A stretch of DNA of 47,764 nucleotides, from positions 1 through 47,764 of the forward strand of contig JAMOAW010000010.1 of NCBI GenBank assembly GCA_039908535.1. Reading direction: 5' to 3'. Origin of the DNA: JAMOAW01 sp039908535 (lineage in GTDB: Bacteria; Pseudomonadota; Magnetococcia; Magnetococcales; JADFZT01). This document shows positions 46,677-47,764 of the stretch, in pieces; position 1 is the first letter of the stretch; each line of letters opens with the position of its first letter. The notes below the pieces were generated by a model. The model searched no databases and had not been told where the DNA came from. It was given only the letters and a program-made list of their open reading frames with translations. The position numbers were made by a program, and so were the translations under genes.

Positions 46677-47494
46677 GCGCCTCCCTTTAATAAGAGTTCA
46701 ATGATGGCCTCGAACGCCTTAAGTGGAAGGGCTCCAGAAATAAATCGAACTTGGCCGGTTTTTTGTACCAAAAGAATGCTCGCAGGCGTCCCAGTGATAC
46801 CTATTTGTTTGGCTTCGTCTATATCTTCTTGAACACGGATGGCCATTTTGCCGCTTTGCAGACAGGTTTGAAATTGTTTTTCATCCAATCCCGCCTCTTT
46901 GGCCCAGGTGAATAATTTCTCTTGGGAAAACTCTTTGCCATTGGTGGCGGTGTTGTCATAAATTAATTTGGCATACTCCCAAAAACCATCGTTCCCTTTT
47001 TGTTCGGCAGCACATTCGCTGGCTTCGGCCTCTTTTTGAGCCGATTGACCATGAAAAGAGAGGGGAAAATGGCGAAAAACCCAGTTGACACGCCCTTTAT
47101 ATTGAGAAACAATCTCTTCAGGTATTGGATGAAATTTTTTGCAAAAGGGACATTCAAAGTCGGAATATTCAATGAGCGTCACTTCCGCGCCGGGATTGCC
47201 AAAAACATGATCCCGGTTAAAATCAACCTTGCGGACCCCTTTGGCCTTTTCATTCATGGCCTTCTCTTGCTCGGCCTGGGCTTTTTGTTGGGCTTTGTTT
47301 TGATCTTTTATATAATTGTTAATACCTTCTCGAATTTTGGTCGCTAATAAGGCTTCATCTATTTGGGCCACTGGGGGCGGTTGGGTGCGTTGCTCCAGAA
47401 TTTGCCAGCCTAGAAAAAGCATAGAGGCCGAGATGGTAAAGCCTGTCACCAATAGCACTATGAGAAGTGGATGGCGATTTTGTGGCGTTGTCAT
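46673..47494 (-). CDS. Membrane-anchored DsbA-family thiol oxidoreductase
   Basis: 273 residues. The N-terminal signal-anchor is residues 9-32 (LLIVLLVTGFTISASMLFLG). It is followed by a charged coiled linker (about 50-95, many K, E, Q) and a DsbA-like thioredoxin fold (about 100-273). The active site is CPFC (EYSDFECPFCKKFH) and the cis-proline loop is GITGTPASILLVQ. It acts in the periplasm. The ATGA overlap with copA implies linked expression, suggesting a role in delivering or protecting thiol-containing copper-handling proteins (inference). The ATG has AAGGAGT eight bases upstream. It is a second DsbA-type protein besides the one at 21579. Confidence 0.9.
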   Translation of the reverse strand: MTTPQNRHPLLIVLLVTGFTISASMLFLGWQILEQRTQPPPVAQIDEALLATKIREGINNYIKDQNKAQQKAQAEQEKAMNEKAKGVRKVDFNRDHVFGNPGAEVTLIEYSDFECPFCKKFHPIPEEIVSQYKGRVNWVFRHFPLSFHGQSAQKEAEASECAAEQKGNDGFWEYAKLIYDNTATNGKEFSQEKLFTWAKEAGLDEKQFQTCLQSGKMAIRVQEDIDEAKQIGITGTPASILLVQKTGQVRFISGALPLKAFEAIIELLLKGGA

Positions 47495-47518
47495 GGGGAC
47501 TCCTTATTTTAATGATTC

Positions 47519-47658
47519 AGAACATGATACCCTGCAGGCAAAAAAAATTAAAGCCAAACCCTGGGGGATGAATCCCCCAGACCCCCTCTTTTTTTTAAGA
47601 ATTAAAAGAAAAGGGTGGGGGGTATTGGGGGGCGGTGCTCCGCCCCCCCAAGGTCTTA
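47519..47658 (-). repeat. Type A repeat, full reverse copy
   Basis: ACCCTGCAGGC (damaged terminal palindrome), CTGGGGGATGAATCCCCCAG, spacer and GGGGGGCGGTGCTCCGCCCCCC. It lies 25 bases upstream of the DsbA-like start. Confidence 0.85.
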
Positions 47659-47665
47659 TACAAAA

Positions 47666-47714
47666 GCAAAGGCCAAACCCTGGGGGATGAATCCCCCAGA
47701 CCCCCTTTTTCTTC
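47666..47714 (-). repeat. Type A repeat, additional module 2 unit, reverse
   Basis: AAAGGCCAAACCCTGGGGGATGAATCCCCCAG (by position) followed by a T/C tract. It is a second copy of module 2 placed head-to-tail behind a full element, and it abuts the stop of the next gene. Confidence 0.8.
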
Positions 47715-47764
47715 TTACCAAGGGGCAAAACGGTTGATAAAGCTCATGGGACGGGTGCCTTGGT
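47715..47764 (-). CDS. C-terminal end of a gene cut by the window edge
   Basis: On the minus strand the last 15 codons read GTRPMSFINRFAPW after one partial residue, followed by TAA at 47717-47715. The stop is immediately followed by a repeat, as with other genes here. The frame is open to the window edge and looks like coding sequence, but 15 residues are too few to name it. Confidence 0.5.
   Translation of the reverse strand, partial: QGTRPMSFINRFAPW

Noticed and set aside
77..47714. CRISPR array
   Set aside because: The palindromic repeats are dispersed singly among genes, not in an array with regular spacers, and no cas genes are present.
47504..47728. Open frame on the minus strand in the last gap
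   Set aside because: It contains only repeat-derived residues (GGSGGFIPQG and similar) and overlaps the real C-terminus of the edge gene.

Overview
The window reads as a contiguous piece of chromosome from a Gram-negative bacterium related to the Alphaproteobacteria. I infer, without proof, something like a Magnetococcales (magnetotactic coccus) relative. The support is a three-subunit cytochrome bc1 operon of alphaproteobacterial type, a class III polyhydroxyalkanoate (PHA) synthase with phasin and PhaR, RatA/COQ10-like proteins, a bacteriohemerythrin, PilZ-like and SpoIIE-phosphatase signalling, and an unusual load of G/C-rich palindromic repeats in an otherwise fairly AT-rich genome. No magnetosome genes, phage, integrase, CRISPR array or rRNA are present.

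Layout. 1-3.7 kb: a TIGR03032-type protein, then a decaying zone with repeats, a TPR fragment, a deleted IS3-family element and two orphan ORFs. 3.7-8.2 kb: a very large membrane sensor (three periplasmic solute-binding-type domains, a TM helix, three PAS domains and a SpoIIE phosphatase) followed by a bacteriohemerythrin on the same strand. 8.3-12.9 kb: a three-gene operon (C-terminal Sm-like barrels, PilZ-like protein, polytopic membrane protein). 13.3-20.4 kb: an FAD reductase of the geranylgeranyl-reductase type, a divergent GAPDH, and a 1427-residue pyruvate-phosphate-dikinase-like protein that lacks the PEP/pyruvate barrel. 20.7-22.6 kb (+): two tandem RatA/COQ10-like START proteins and a peptidyl-prolyl-isomerase-like/DsbA fusion. 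22.9-26.3 kb: trmL (-) and petABC (+) with a clear terminator. 26.6-33 kb: a LysR regulator, a HAD-IIA hydrolase, class I fumarase and htpG. 33.3-36.9 kb: two tRNA-Leu genes flanking metZ, a tandem UspA protein, and a regularly spaced 11-bp operator-like array. 37.2-43.1 kb (all -): phaA, phaB, phaR, phaP, phaE and phaC, a complete short-chain PHA pathway with a candidate PhaR operator at phaP. 43.7-47.7 kb: cheX (+), then copA and a membrane-anchored DsbA-type protein translationally coupled on the minus strand, and the tail of a further gene.

The most striking genome-level feature is an interspersed mosaic repeat. About two dozen segments of a modular palindromic element (type A, two main hairpin modules plus a short third palindrome) and three copies of a related type B occupy nearly every larger intergenic gap, in both orientations, often immediately behind stop codons. 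They look like mobile or amplifying palindromic units that also act as hairpin-plus-T-tract transcription terminators. Many short ORFs in the gaps are only translations of these repeats. The main leads for new biology are this repeat family, the barrel-less PPDK-like protein, the triple-sensor SpoIIE/hemerythrin pair, the PilZ-like/Sm-like operon and the 11-bp phased array.
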